Part shown: positions 47,085 through 58,959 of the stretch, piece after piece
Layout of the letters: each line of letters opens with the position of its first letter
Position numbering within the stretch: position 1 is the stretch's first letter
Assembly (NCBI RefSeq): GCF_032062135.1
Contig: NC_092869.1
Coordinates: 43,128,140 to 43,192,139 of the forward strand
DNA: 64,000 bases
Direction of reading: 5' to 3'
Source: Pyxicephalus adspersus
Lineage: Eukaryota > Chordata > Amphibia > Anura > Pyxicephalidae
Made by a program: the position numbers and the translations under genes
Notes under the pieces: model-generated
What the model saw: the letters and a program-made list of their open reading frames with translations, nothing else
Told to the model about the DNA's origin: nothing
Databases searched by the model: none

Positions 47085-47905
47085 GGACCTCATCCCATGT
47101 CATGTCATTCATGCCCTGATCCAGAATACATGAACCTCACCCCATGTCATGTTACTGCTGTCCTGATCCAGAAAAAATGGACCTCGCCCCATGTCATGTC
47201 ACTGCTGTCCTGATCCAGAATAAATGGACCTCGCCCCATGTCATGTCACTCCTGTCCTGATCCAGAAAAATTGGACCTCGTCCCATGTCATGTCACTGAT
47301 GTCCTTATCGAGAATAAATGGACCTCGTCCCATGTCATGTCTCTTCTGTCCTGATCCAGATTATATGGACCTGGTCCCATGTCATGTCACTCTTGTCCTG
47401 ATCCAGAATAAATGGACCTGGTCCCATGTCATGTCACTCCTGCCCTGATCCAGAAAAAATGGACCTCGCCACATGTCTTGTCACTCCTGTTCTGATCCAG
47501 AATAAATGGACCTCACCTCATGTCTTGTCACTCCTGTTCTGATCCAGAATAAATGGACCTCACCTCGTCACTCCTGTTCTGATCCAGAATAAATGGACCT
47601 CACCTCATGTCTTGTCACTCCTGTTCTGATCCAGAATAAATGGACCTCACCTCATGTCTTGCCACTCCTGTTCTGATCCAGAATAAATGGACCTCACCCC
47701 TTGTCTAGTCCCTCCTGTTCTGATCCAGAACAAATGGACCTCAGCCCATGTCTTGTCACTCCTGCCCTAAACTAGAATAAATGAACCTCAGCCCATGTCT
47801 TGTCACTCCTGCCCTAAACTAGAATAAAAAGACCTCGTGTCATGTCACTCCTGTTCTGATCCAGAATAAATGGACCTCGCCCCATGTCATGTCACTCTTG
47901 CTTGA
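47085..47905. repeat. 47-bp minisatellite, about 17 copies
   Basis: The unit GATCCAGAATAAATGGACCT plus CGCCCCATGTCATGTCACTC plus CTGTCCT repeats at 47-base spacing. The array splits into CCCCATGTCATGT-rich and CCTCATGTCTTGT-rich halves, indicating regional homogenisation. Open frames are artefacts. Confidence 0.96.
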
Positions 47906-50900
47906 AATACGAATAAATACACCCATTTCTTTCTTACTTAAATTGAAAATGAAATAGGACCAGGTCCACAATAAATCCTCCCTATTAAAAACAATAGCAG
48001 TCATTAGCGGTCTGTAAAGTGATCCAGCACAGTGGCACACTAAGCAATGTGACTGCTTTATTAACACAAGGTTTTTTACAAACAATCATCTCCTTGTGCC
48101 GAAAATGTAGCATCTGTACAAAGCTTTACAGAAACAAGTCTTCAACATGTAACTTCACTGAAATTATTTTCATTGGTGTTACAATGCTAACATAACTAAG
48201 AACTGGGCATAACTATGGGACGCCAGCTGTCCAGGGACACAATGACCATGAGTTCAGTATTTGTGAGGATGTTGTAAGAAGCAGCTCATACAACCCAAAA
48301 ATCTAAATATTTTACCCTGCAATCTAGGCACTTTGGGCACACTTTGGAGATTTTCGAAAACTCACACTAACATGAAAAAGTGATTTTGTCATGGGAATTG
48401 CCCATCATATAGTGTGGATGAGATTCAAATTTGATAGATTTTTGTAATAATTTGCACTTTTACTTTGGAAGCAGAGCAAGTCCTGAATGACCGTTTAGTT
48501 ATTCTACACTCTCTTCAAGCCCCACAAATGTACATTTATTGAGTGTAATTTACTGTATGGTGCATCAGGGTTACTCTAATAGCTCCTCATGGGGTTATAA
48601 AGCAATGCAATGTGCACTTAGGGAGGCAAATCCACACAGCTCTATGGGCCATTTACCTTAAATGGGACACAGGCAACAATTCATTTTATTTCCAGCAAAT
48701 ACACTGCACACAATACACTTAAATCTCCTGACATCCAGAGCACTTACAAAGTGTAATATCTTCTCAATGTGTACAAATTTATTAAATGGACCTGTCAGTA
48801 ACTTTAATCCTGCAGGAATACATTGCAGACAAGTCACAATTTACAGCAACAAACAAAAAAGCTCCATCTTTTATTATTAAAAAACATCCTTGAGCTCAAG
48901 TTAGTGACTTTGGCTAGGCTGAGATGATACGATCACTCTGCTACAGACAGAAAGAAGCATTTCCTCAGTCTTCTTTCCCCCACAGTGATAAGACTGCAAC
49001 ATTGTATTCTTTGGTGATCTAGGATATTATGTGAATGAAAATTTGGAGCCAAAAAGCACAACTGATGATATGAAGGTGAGACATTGTAATGCATGGTAGG
49101 AACAAGCCATTTAACCGCCAAATTTGTGCTCAACCAACCAATCTGATTCAATTTTTTTTGTTTTCTGGTGATCAATTGGTTGGAAGCCCCAAAACACTGA
49201 CAATACATGTTAAATATTATGCCTTATTTTTTTTTAAAGTTAAAGATTGAAATCTTATCAGACATGATTATTTGTACACATGACACAATTTGTTCGCCAC
49301 TGACCAATACATCCGGTTGTTAAAACAGAACGAAGAGGGGAGAATAATTGGTTGCAAGCGATCAGAAGTAAAAAAATCTGCCGGAGTGTGCCACTCGGAT
49401 TCAGCAAACCGCCTTCCAACGTCTATGTTTTTTTTTTAGTCTTTTAGGAAAAAATTCTAATATACATTTGAAATTAAAATTCACTTGTTCGTTTTAAAGC
49501 CGTGGTAATTAGGAGTCATGGCGACACATTTGTGCGAGTTGGTGTGGCGCGGCTACCTCCATCCAGAAATGCAGGAGCAGACTCACCGCTATAGAGCAAT
49601 TTGCATCCCGCGGTGTAGACGTCGGAGACGATTAGGAGAGACACTTCTAATGCGCTTTATTTATTCAAATACTTTAGCTGGGGACAGCGCTACATTTTCT
49701 TTACAGGCATTCAATTAATTGGAACAAGATGAGCATCGGCCTGGCTTTCAAAACACGGGAGGTAGAGACGATTAACCACCTCTGTGCCATGACTCAACTC
49801 CCAAACTGATAAGATGAAACCCAACGCTGGGGAATTCATTGTTATTGGTGCAGGGTACAATGTATGCATGTCAGAATTGTTCTTAAGCCGAGGAGGGGCT
49901 GTGCGCTTAGCAATTCCATGGAGCCCAGATGCTTTTTTTTCAGATTTAGGGCCTAAATATTCATTCTGGGTAAATCTGCCATTTCTGATCATTGGAATGT
50001 TCTTATTCAATTGATTGATAAGCGGAATAGGTATGAAGGTTATTTACCGACTGGTATCCACCCTGTAACCATCTGCTTGTGTGAACAAGACTTTACAGTT
50101 GTTCTCCTTTTGAAAGCAGACATAGGCTGAGTAAAAAAAGGCTGTCCCCCTGCCAGCATGTTGAATAGATAGTCCCTTGTGTGGGACCAGTGGTCTTTCT
50201 GCAAAGGTATAACACCTTTCCTGCTAATGCTGTTGCTTTGTACAATTGTGAACTGGCCTACATTCCACTGCCAAAAAAACAAGCCGGAGCCCACCTCTAT
50301 AGTTTCTTATCCACATCCAACCCTCAAAAATGGAGAGACCTCTTAGTGCCTCTGAAACACATTGGTTTTTTTTGAACAAATGTAAATAAAGTTTTTATTC
50401 TGCACCCCATATATAGAGTGGCATTGCTGTTGCCCACCTTTCTTTTGTTATATTTTGTTTTGTTCTCTGGTTGGTGCAGAAATACACAGAATCTTTCCAA
50501 TATCTTCCAAGTACACGATTAGATTAGATTAGATTTTTAGGGTATGGTTATTTGTGACAAGTTTGACTGTTCAGAATTAGTTAACACATTGGAAGTAACG
50601 ACATTTTTATATTTATAACGTGACTTGATATGTGCTGTGCTTGGTGTTCTGTAATCACAGCCAGGACACAGAGTACATGGAGCCCAAACACAGGGACAAT
50701 GTGATGGCATCTGATGACGAATAACACTCGACACACTTGTCTGGTGAAACTTTCACTCTATTTGTGAGAAGGGCTCACATAAAGGGGTGGCAGGGGCATA
50801 GGCAGAGCAAAGGATGGGTATGGCGTTCATTAAATGCAATCTTGCCCTGGGCCCTGTGTTTAAATACTGCCCTGACAAACAGAAATACAAACTTTTTGGC

Positions 50901-51289
50901 TGGTAAAATGGCTCTCTTGTATATATTATCGTTGTACGTTGCCGTTTTCTTCTGTAAAAAAAGGACATGTAGCACTTCTCTTCCTGACTCTTTAAATCTT
51001 TTTATATTTGAGTCTAATAACAGATGGGCTTCCAATAGCAACCTATCAGTTGTTCTTCCAGTTTTATAGAACAAACGCACATTATTGGTATGGGTGGGCT
51101 CCTCTCAGCATTGTATTTCTTTCTTTTTAAATGTCATTTTGCAATAGCTGGAAGATCACAAGGACATAAAATAAAAAGGAGTGAAGCTAGGAGGGGATTA
51201 GGGGTCTATTCTAAGGATCCACGCTGATGTAAAATCATTACCAACAATGTGACTGGTAACAGAGGAATGGCATACAGGGGCCAACACTG
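47906..51289. other. intergenic, one possible conserved block, no gene recognised
   Basis: The sequence is mostly AT-rich with T-runs at about 49155, 49210 and 49430. A (GATTA)n stutter lies at about 50515-50535. The block at 49490-49760 is listed separately. The 99-110-codon frames around 49711-51080 overlap on opposite strands and have no product I recognise. Confidence 0.55.
49490..49760. promoter_or_regulatory. possible conserved noncoding block downstream of nrxn3
   Basis: A GC-balanced unique block sits in AT-rich intergenic DNA, with GGTAATTAGGAG, GATTAGGAGAG, CATTCAATTAATTGG and TTTATTTATTCAAATAC. No repeat. A 66-codon frame is present but not recognisable. The homeodomain-type palindrome CAATTAATTG is notable. 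Confidence 0.28.
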
Positions 51290-51744
51290 AGTAGAAAAAA
51301 ACAATTGAAACCAAGCGGAGAGAGGAAAACATAATGAACATCATGCCACATCCAATGGAACATGTCTTTACAAGAGGGATACAGACAACCATGGAAAGTG
51401 TGTTGTAATATGTCCCACATCAAATGGTGCAAAAATGTTTACAAGAATATAAATAATGCTGAGGAGAGTCATATGTGTCGGAGATTGTGCCACATCTAAA
51501 TGGTACATACAAACCACAATGGCAAGAAGAAAATGTGTTGTATAACATCCCACATTTTTTGGTATACATGTTTACAAGTATACAAACCACACTGGGGAGA
51601 GTCAAACATGTCTGATACCGTGCCACATCTAATGGTAAATGTCTGCGTTGTAGAACTCCCCATATCCAATGGTAAAAAAAATGTTTAAAAAGAATACAAA
51701 CCATGCCGGTGAGAATCAAAACATGTCATCAATCATGCTGCATA
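51290..51744. repeat. degenerate tandem repeat, unit about 70-100 bp
   Basis: Diverged copies of ATGTTTACAAGAATACAAAC, CATGCTGGTGAGAGTCAAAC and ATGTCGGAGATTGTGCCACA then TCTAATGGT recur at about 51360, 51430, 51485, 51565, 51625 and 51680. The same pattern resumes after the MITE (51922-52030). The open frames across it are artefacts. Confidence 0.7.
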
Positions 51745-51749
51745 CAATG

Positions 51750-51916
51750 CAGTGTTCAACCCAGACATTATTTTAAGCCAGTTGAGAAGAAATTGTAGAT
51801 GGGTGGCGGCCCCTGTATTGTGACCAAACTCTTTAGTAACCACCCAAAAGTAGCCAGGTGGTCACTGAAAAGTGCCGGGTGGTGCACCCTGCTAAAAGGG
51901 GCCAGGGAGAACACTG
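51750..51916. mobile_element. short complete MITE with CAGTGTTC terminal repeats
   Basis: The element runs from CAGTGTTC (51750-51757) to GAACACTG (51909-51916), an exact 8-bp terminal inverted repeat, in 167 bp. It is flanked by the direct repeat CAATG at 51745-51749 and 51917-51921. It interrupts a tandem repeat whose pattern continues on the other side. A diverged partner lies at 16667-16790 in opposite orientation. The superfamily is not certain. No coding capacity. Confidence 0.8.
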
Positions 51917-53639
51917 CAATGGTATACATGTTTACAAGAATACAATCCATGCTGCTATGATTTAAACATGTTGGAGATCGTATGGCATTCAACATGTTCA
52001 GAAAAATATGAACCATGCCACATTCAATGGAAAATGTCTTATTATACAAAACCTTCACATTCTATTCTGGTACTCCATCGTCTTACCATCAGTATCAGCC
52101 CATTGCTGCAAATCTTTGGGCCAAAAGAATGAGGATAAACACAATAAGGAATTTGGAATTACCCCAAAATTCTGCATGGACATTAAATATTTGGGGGAAC
52201 TTTATACTTTTAAAGAGTTTGATGTGAAGGTAGTGAATATAGGAGAACAAATCAAGAAAAGAAAAAAGTAGAAAACATCCAGCCAAATTCTAAATCAATA
52301 GCAATGTGTCAGCACAACACAAAATAAAAATCGTTCAGCTAAACTGGGAAGAGACATTTGAAATGCAGCTGGGAAATAGGAAGAAATATTTTGCAGCCAC
52401 AATGATAACAGAAGCTGTAACAAATGATAACAAGCAAAACGGAACATGGGAGGACTTTCTATATATTTGCTATCTAGTCCTTCAGTTTTCCATGTATTTT
52501 CTCCAGGTAAAAAGGTTCATGGTCGGGATGACTGGTCACAGAAGCAAGTCTATACACTGGCTTTATAGACAGCAATACTTAGGCAACTTTATTCAAATTG
52601 ATTAATCACACATGGCACTGAGAGTTTCTATTCAAACCACAAAATGATGAAACCATTGGCTTGATCCATTAGGTTGCTTTTGCAACTGAAAATTGATTGT
52701 TATTAGGAGTTTTGAAATACCACGCTTATCATAGATGTTTGGACTGTAGCCTTTTATTGGCAGTGTTAGTCAGCAGGCAGATTTTCCATTATCCTTAACC
52801 AACTTCTCCCAACCTTTAAAAATAAAGCAGCCATTTTCAATCAGGGTTCCTTCAAGGGTGACAAATGGTTAATTGAGCTGTGGCTGACTGTCCTGGTATA
52901 GTGCCTGCTTAGTGCCAGGTATAAGGAAAAAAAGTCCGAGAAAGGCTGGTGTATAGTTTGTAGCAACCCCCCTTCCCCCCCATTTACATACATATTGCTA
53001 ATACCCCACAAATTTAAATATTGTCCAAATACTTATACATAAATACTCATCTTTTCTCTTGGAACTGCCCCTGTAGATACTCCTTGGTTCCGGCACCAAA
53101 CCCAGTGTCTTTAAATTAGCTCTGTGTGGAACCAGGGCTCACTTCTTAAAGGTAGGTGTAGGTGCCTTATCAAGCTGGCCTGAGCTTAAATGAAAACTCT
53201 TCAGACCACTGAACTCACCATAAATGTGAACACTGTCCTGTGTAGCATAGGTTTGCCCCACACAAAATAAAGGTGATGATCCCCATGTGTCACCCAACAA
53301 AAAGCCCCGGCTCCATATAGAAAGGGGAAGGAGGGGTCCCTAGTTCTGAGGGTTGCCCAACCCGGAGTTGGACTTTACACTCACCTGCCCATTTCCCCAT
53401 CTTATTTCTTTTCCAACCAACAAATGCAGCAATTCAGAGGTTTTATGAAAGTGTTCTGAAAATGTTGGTATGATATAAACACTGCAAGAATGTAAATATT
53501 ATATTTTTCTATATATTCATATCAGACCAATAAGGACAGATAGAGGGGCTTCGATTCCTGAAGAGGATCCATTGGGGGCTGTGCCAAATTTCCATCTTTG
53601 GAAAAAATGGTATTTGTCTTCCAGAATGTTTATATTTGT
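51917..53639. other. intergenic, end of tandem repeat then unremarkable sequence
   Basis: 51922-52030 continues the degenerate tandem repeat. The rest has short frames only and no named feature. 52900-53400 is somewhat GC-richer, without a supported exon. Confidence 0.5.
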
Positions 53640-54265
53640 TAAGCTCAAGGAGGAGGTGAAATGGATACATCACAGTGTGTGGGGAGCATGAGGAAAGACT
53701 TCATCTCCCATCATTATGGGGAGCAGCTGGATCCAGGAAAGGGTTACTTCTACCATCATTATTGGGGAGGCAGAAGGTAGAAGTAAAGGGTTACATCTCC
53801 AATCTGTATGAGGAGCAGGTACTTGTAGGAAACGGTTATATCAGTGTTCAGGGAGCAGGGGGTGGCAGAAAAGGGTTACATCTCTCATCATTATGAGGAG
53901 CAGCTGGATGCACGAAAGGGTTACCCTTCCCATCATTATGGGGCGCAGAAGGTGGAAGTAAAGGGTTATATCTCCCATTTGTAGGGGGAGCAGATAGATG
54001 TAAAAAAGGGTTACATCTCTCATTGGTGTACAGGGAGCAGGGGGTGACAGGAAAGGGTTACATCTCTCACTGGTGTACAGGGAGCAGGGGGTGACAGGAA
54101 AGGGTTACATCTCTCATTGGTGTACAGGGAGCAGGGGGTGACAGGAAAGGGTTACATCTCTCACTGGTGTACAGAGGGTGGCGGAGAAGGGTTAAAAATA
54201 CCATTAGTGTACAGGGAGCAGGGGGTGGCAGGAAGGGGTTACATCTCTCATCTGTGTACAGGGAG
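53640..54265. repeat. about 47-bp minisatellite
   Basis: The core GTGTACAGGGAGCAGGGGGT, then GRCAGGAAAGGGTTACATCT, then CTCATTG is nearly exact at about 54025-54165. More diverged copies (GGAGCAGCTGGATGCAGGAA, GGGGCGCAGAAGGTGGAAGT) extend to the left. Confidence 0.92.
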
Positions 54266-54972
54266 CTGCATCCAGGCTGACGCAGGGATTCTGCAGGGCA
54301 CAGACAGCCTTCTCAGGGAACATTCTTACAAGTTTATCCACAGACTGTGACGGAGCTGTGAGGACTGTAATTATATCTTTCATGTTGGTCAGCTCATTTT
54401 GTGCATGAATAGTTACTGTAATGCTTCTTACAGCTGTCTGATGCTCAGTTCGGCTTTATGCCGCCAAGACAGACACAGGGGAAAAGCGGTGGGACAATCA
54501 GACGCTGCCAATAGGGACCCCGAGTCCCCCACATAGATGGGGTAAAGGCAGCTGATTCTAAGACATTAGATAGAAAAGATGGCCTTCAAACCCACGCTGA
54601 GCAGACTCACGCTGAGCTACCTCCCCCCCCCCCACTAGCAGAAGGTTTCTCCATTTCTAAAAATGAATACACAATACAATTTCAATCTGCTTCACTTACT
54701 GCTAAGAGAGAGGAAACTTGCCAACAGTAACATATCAGACATATTCAGGAAGGCACAGAGCACGACGTATCCCATAGCAACGAAATTCACTGATCTCGGT
54801 CATTCATAGAGACTACAAGTGCTCATGCCAACAACACATTTCACAGACATGGCTCGGTTGTCACCAACAGGAAACCCATCCTAAGAAATGCCACAAACCA
54901 TTGCTGGAGCGCAAACCGACAGAGAGTGGCTGTACATAGGCTGCAGGAAATCAATGGGTCTTATACATAAAA
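54266..54972. other. intergenic, no feature recognised
   Basis: Unique sequence with a short C-run at about 54622-54633. Frames are short and unsupported. Confidence 0.5.
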
Positions 54973-55160
54973 GCTCTCAAAGACTGAGAAGATAGCCTAT
55001 CGTGGGAGAACCTGGGTGATCCAGCAAACCTAGGATTGATCTGGTCCAGAATTTAAAACCTTTGGCAATTAATAGCAAATGATTTTAAGAAATCCATTCC
55101 AGGTTTGCTAGATCACCCAGGTTCATCCATGATAGTCTATCTTCTCCAGTCTTAGAGAGC
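54973..55160. mobile_element. foldback element with about 68-bp arms
   Basis: Left arm 54973-55040 (GCTCTCAAAGACTGAGAAGA, GAACCTGGGTGATCCAGCAA, ACCTAGGATTGAT) pairs with right arm 55092-55160 (ATCCATTCCAGGTTTGCTAG, ATCACCCAGGTTCATC, CTCCAGTCTTAGAGAGC). The loop is 51 bases. There is about 80-85 percent pairing by eye. No target duplication is obvious. Confidence 0.85.
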
Positions 55161-55499
55161 CCATCTGGTTCAAGGTTACATCTAGTTTATAACTTTCGGA
55201 GCACTTTGGCGCAGATGGGTGATGTAAATGCATAATTACCAACTTTTGAAGATGGGGAGAAGAACACTTTTTAGTTCAAAAAATTTAGGCAAATGGGCGC
55301 CCATGCCACAATCTTATTGGTCCTGCCACACCCCAATTCTGAGGGCCACACACAAAAAAAAATATATACAAAAAAAGTTTTTCCAAATAACAAATGGAAT
55401 GATTTAGAGGCCAGAGGAAGGTTTAGTGCAAAATAACAGTTTATATTAGTTACAGAATACATTTCATGTCGAGGGGTATGGACCCACCCCAACAAAAAA

Positions 55500-56035
55500 A
55501 AAAGAGGGACAGAGGGGGGGACAGTCCCTCAATATCAGAGACACGTGGGTGTTGGGATCTGATTGGGGGACAGAGGGTCTAGAATTTCACATAGCTTTTT
55601 GGATCTGACAGAGGGGCAGTGGGACTGGGATCTGACAGGGGGAAAGGGAACTCATGGGGGCAGAGGGACTAAAATTGGACAGAGGGATTGGGATCTAACA
55701 GGGGGGCTGGGTAATGAAGGGGATAGAAGGACTAAAATTAGACAGAGATTTGGATCTGACAGAGGGACAGAGGGACTGGGATCTGAAAGAGGGGCAGTGG
55801 GACTGGGATCGAACAGGGGGCAGAAGGATTACAATTGGACAGACAGATTGGGTTCTGACAGGGGGACAGTGGGACTGGCATACTGGCATATGATGGGGGG
55901 ATTGGGAATCTAATAGGGGGGACTGGGATCTGATGGGGGGGGGGGGCAGAGGGACTAAAATTGTACAGAGGGATTGGGATCTGACAGGGGGACTGGGATC
56001 TGATGACAGGGAAGGGGGGGGGGGGGGGATAGGAG
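55500..56035. repeat. G-rich degenerate minisatellite, unit about 26-30 bp
   Basis: Cores GGGACTGGGATCTGACAGGG, GGACAGAGGGACT and AAAATTGGACAGAGGGATT recur in variable order, with G-runs of 11-13 at about 55935 and 56015. The frames on both strands read Pro/Ser- or Gly/Asp-rich periodic peptides and are artefacts. The G-runs and their spacing are compatible with G-quadruplex formation on the + strand. Confidence 0.88.
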
Positions 56036-56579
56036 GACATTCTGTCTATATCAGGGAGAGGTAGATCCTGGGAATGCTGCAGTACATATTAAAGAAATGA
56101 CTGCACATCACACCACCCTATATGTTACCCCTGTTCCCATCCCAATCCATGTCCCTTCTCTAGGTCATTCCTCTTTGGTATTACATGACGTAGATCCATT
56201 GCAGAGGGATGAGTGGATCTGCCTTGTGTACAATTACAGAATTAGCTCTCATCTCATTTAGGTAGCTGTGAAAAGTCACTCTAGCAGTTGGAAATATTTT
56301 TGTTTCTTGTTAATTAACAGATTTTGCCTCCATGAAGTGAAATTCACAGCTTTTCTGGGACACATTCTGTAACATCAGAAGCCTGAACAGAATGTTGGGG
56401 CACATTTATCTAGAAATAGCTCAATAGACAATCTGTCACGCGCTCTGCTCTGTCCTTCCCTCCTCTACTATATATATATATATATATATATGATGCTTAT
56501 TTTGGTGAAATTGGGTCACAAAAAAACGGGATATGATGAATAGAAAACTTGATAGATACCATGATCATATGAAGAGTGG
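56036..56579. other. intergenic, AT microsatellite, no gene
   Basis: Contains a (TA)n run at 56468-56492. Otherwise no recognisable feature. Confidence 0.6.
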
Positions 56580-56830
56580 CTGTGTGTGCGTGGCACAGGT
56601 TGGTGTGGATCACATAGACGGGTGGTGCGTGTGGCACAGGACAGGGTGGATCTCATAGACGGGTGGTGTGTGTGGCACAGGACAGTGTGTAGATCTCATA
56701 GACGGGTAGTGTGTGTGGTACAGGTCAGTGTGTATCACATAGACGGGTAAGTGTGTGTGGCACAGGACAGTGTGGATCAGGTAAAGGGCAGTGTGTGTGG
56801 CACAAGACGGTGTGGATCACGTAGACAGAC
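56580..56830. repeat. about 40-bp minisatellite, six copies
   Basis: The unit GTGTGTGGCACAGGACAGTG, then TGGATCACATAGACGGGTGG, recurs with small length changes. Confidence 0.93.
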
Positions 56831-57764
56831 AGACTTTAATGCCCTCGTTGTGTTGCGACAATCTAACAATCTTAAGCACCCTGATTCATGCCCTCACTAA
56901 ATGTGACACCTCTGTCCCTGGTTTCATGCAAAATCCAATGTTATCAACTATTCATAAAAATGCTGCTGGCTGAGTGCGCTGGGATATCTGGCTCAGCATA
57001 ATACGGTTTTATCTCACTTTTTAATTGAATCTCTTTTACTGCTGCTGAAAGGAGAAACATTAGGAAATATTTATGTAGAGAATCACACACCGTCCACCAG
57101 AACTTCTTCATTCTGCTCCATGGTAAGTATACATGTCTCTGATACCCCACCAGAAAACCACCCACGATCCCTTCACAGATTTGTATAGCGTTTGACTCAG
57201 GAATAATATTTAAACAGTATTGCAGTGTTAGTGTGTACACAATTTACTGAAAATTGGTACTGGCTCCCTCTAGTGTTCATCTTTGGTTGTTCGGGAATGT
57301 GATTAGCACCCCTGCTTACTGACTGTTCAGGTAAGCTCATTTACACCTATGTGAGAATTGCTGAAAGGGGAGCAGCACATTCCTGCTGTACAAATAGTCT
57401 CAGATAAATTGCTCAAGGAAGCATCTTGTTCACGCTGTGTTTCTTTTTCTTTCAATACACATCAGTTAAATACACAATAATAAATAAAAAATCTGGCCTC
57501 TGATGGTTTTTGGACATGATGGACATGACTGACAGGTTTTCTGATACATTCATGGGTTTTTGTCTATATTGTGTAAGGATATTTGCACCATAAGTGTAGC
57601 TTGACCTGGCGACACACACTTTTGACTGTGTGTCCAGGACTCCCTGGGCTCACAGGAAGTGGACTGAATGGCCCTGGCTGTCATTCAAACCTGAAGAGGA
57701 TCAGTTGCTGGCATCAGCAGAGCTTCTGTAGGGGACAATGTTCTGTAGGGGACAATTATTATTA

Positions 57765-57935
57765 CACAGTATTTATATAGCACCGACATATTATGCAACG
57801 CTGTACAAAGTCCATAGTCATGTCACTAACCTTAGTCATATGTCAATAATACAGTCTAAGGTTAATTTTGGGGGGGAAGCCAAATTAACAGTGCCAATGT
57901 GCTAAACCACTTAGCCACCGTGCTGCCCATATTCC
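57765..57935 (-). repeat. dispersed repeat with TATATAGCACC module
   Basis: TTATTATTACACAGTATTTA, TATAGCACCGACATATTATG and CAACGCTGTACAAAG match the reverse complement of the module at about 44880-44930. The end, AGCCACCGTGCTGCCC, is followed directly by the LINE fragment. It is an interspersed element of unknown class. Confidence 0.55.
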
Positions 57936-57980
57936 GCATATATGGTTTTCACTGCAGACCTGGATGTATGAGTACTGTTT

Positions 57981-58919
57981 GATTGGGCAGCCAAGTGGCA
58001 AATGACATTTAATATAGATAAATGTAAAGTTATGCACTTGGGGGCTAACAACATGCATGCTTCATACTGTCTGGGGGGAATACAAATGGAAAAGGATCTG
58101 GGGGTTCTGGTAGTTTATAGACTTAATACCAGCATGCAATGCCAAGCTGCAATATCTAAAGCTAGCAAAGTACTTTCTTGTATTAAAAGAGAAATAGACA
58201 GCAGAGATGGAGACATTATCCTGACCCTGTACAAAGCATTGGTCGGACCACATCTGGAATATGCAGTCGAGTTTTGGGCACCACACAAAGGATATTGAGG
58301 AATTGGAGAGAGTGCAGAGAAAGGGAACTAAACTAATAAAAGGAATGGCGGACCTCAGCTATGAGGAGAGATTAGCTAAACTGAATCTATTCTCCCTTGA
58401 GAAGAGACGTTTAAGGGGGGATATAATCCCCGTATATATATATATATATATATATAAATGGTCCATATAGAGAACTCTCTTCCCAATTATTCACTTTGAG
58501 ATCATTACAAAGAACAAGAGGGCACTTTTTGCATCTGGAGGAAAAGAAGTTTAATCTCCGGATAAGGAAGGGAATCTTCACTGTAAGGTCTGTGAAAATG
58601 TGGAATCGGCTCCCTCAGGAAGTAGTTTCAGCAACTAATATAGATTAATTAAGGAAAAAGCTGGATGCTTTTCTAGAAGCACAGATTATAGCTGGGTATT
58701 AAGGCTTTAAAGTAAAGATAACAGGCACTGCTGATCCAGGGAACATCCGATTGTCTCATGGAGTCAGGAAGGAATTTTTTCCCCATGTTGAAGCAAATTG
58801 TACCAGGGTTTTTTTTTGCCTTCCTCAGGACCAACTATGTCTTATAGGGTTTTATATATGTAATATGTTTATTTCCCTCATGGTTGAACTTATTTCAACC
58901 TAACCTACTATGTAACTGC
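57981..58919 (+). mobile_element. CR1/L2-like LINE 3' fragment (end of reverse transcriptase plus 3' UTR)
   Basis: Coding remains from 57981 read WAAKWQMTFNIDKCKVMHLG, then EKDLGVLV, CQAAISKASKVLSCIKREI and [20 protein letters not shown]. This is the region following the catalytic palm in CR1/L2-type reverse transcriptases. A frameshift near 58290 moves to the frame with [20 protein letters not shown] and [19 protein letters not shown] (TA)n insertion at 58432-58456 then interrupts, and degraded sequence (AGAACAAGAGGGCACTTTTT, TGTGGAATCGGCTCCCTCAG) leads to a tail ending CTACTATGTAAC. The YxDD catalytic motif lies upstream of the surviving part. A shorter copy of the tail is at 27738-28008. 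Confidence 0.88.
58432..58456. repeat. (TA)n microsatellite inside the LINE fragment
   Basis: About 24 bases of alternating TA break the LINE coding remnant. Confidence 0.95.
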
Positions 58920-58959
58920 ATCTTCTGTCATTGTCATGGAGTTTGGCTTTAATGCGCTT

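Noticed and set aside
55563..56040. Gly/Asp-rich and Pro/Ser-rich frames
   Set aside because: Products of the G-rich array.
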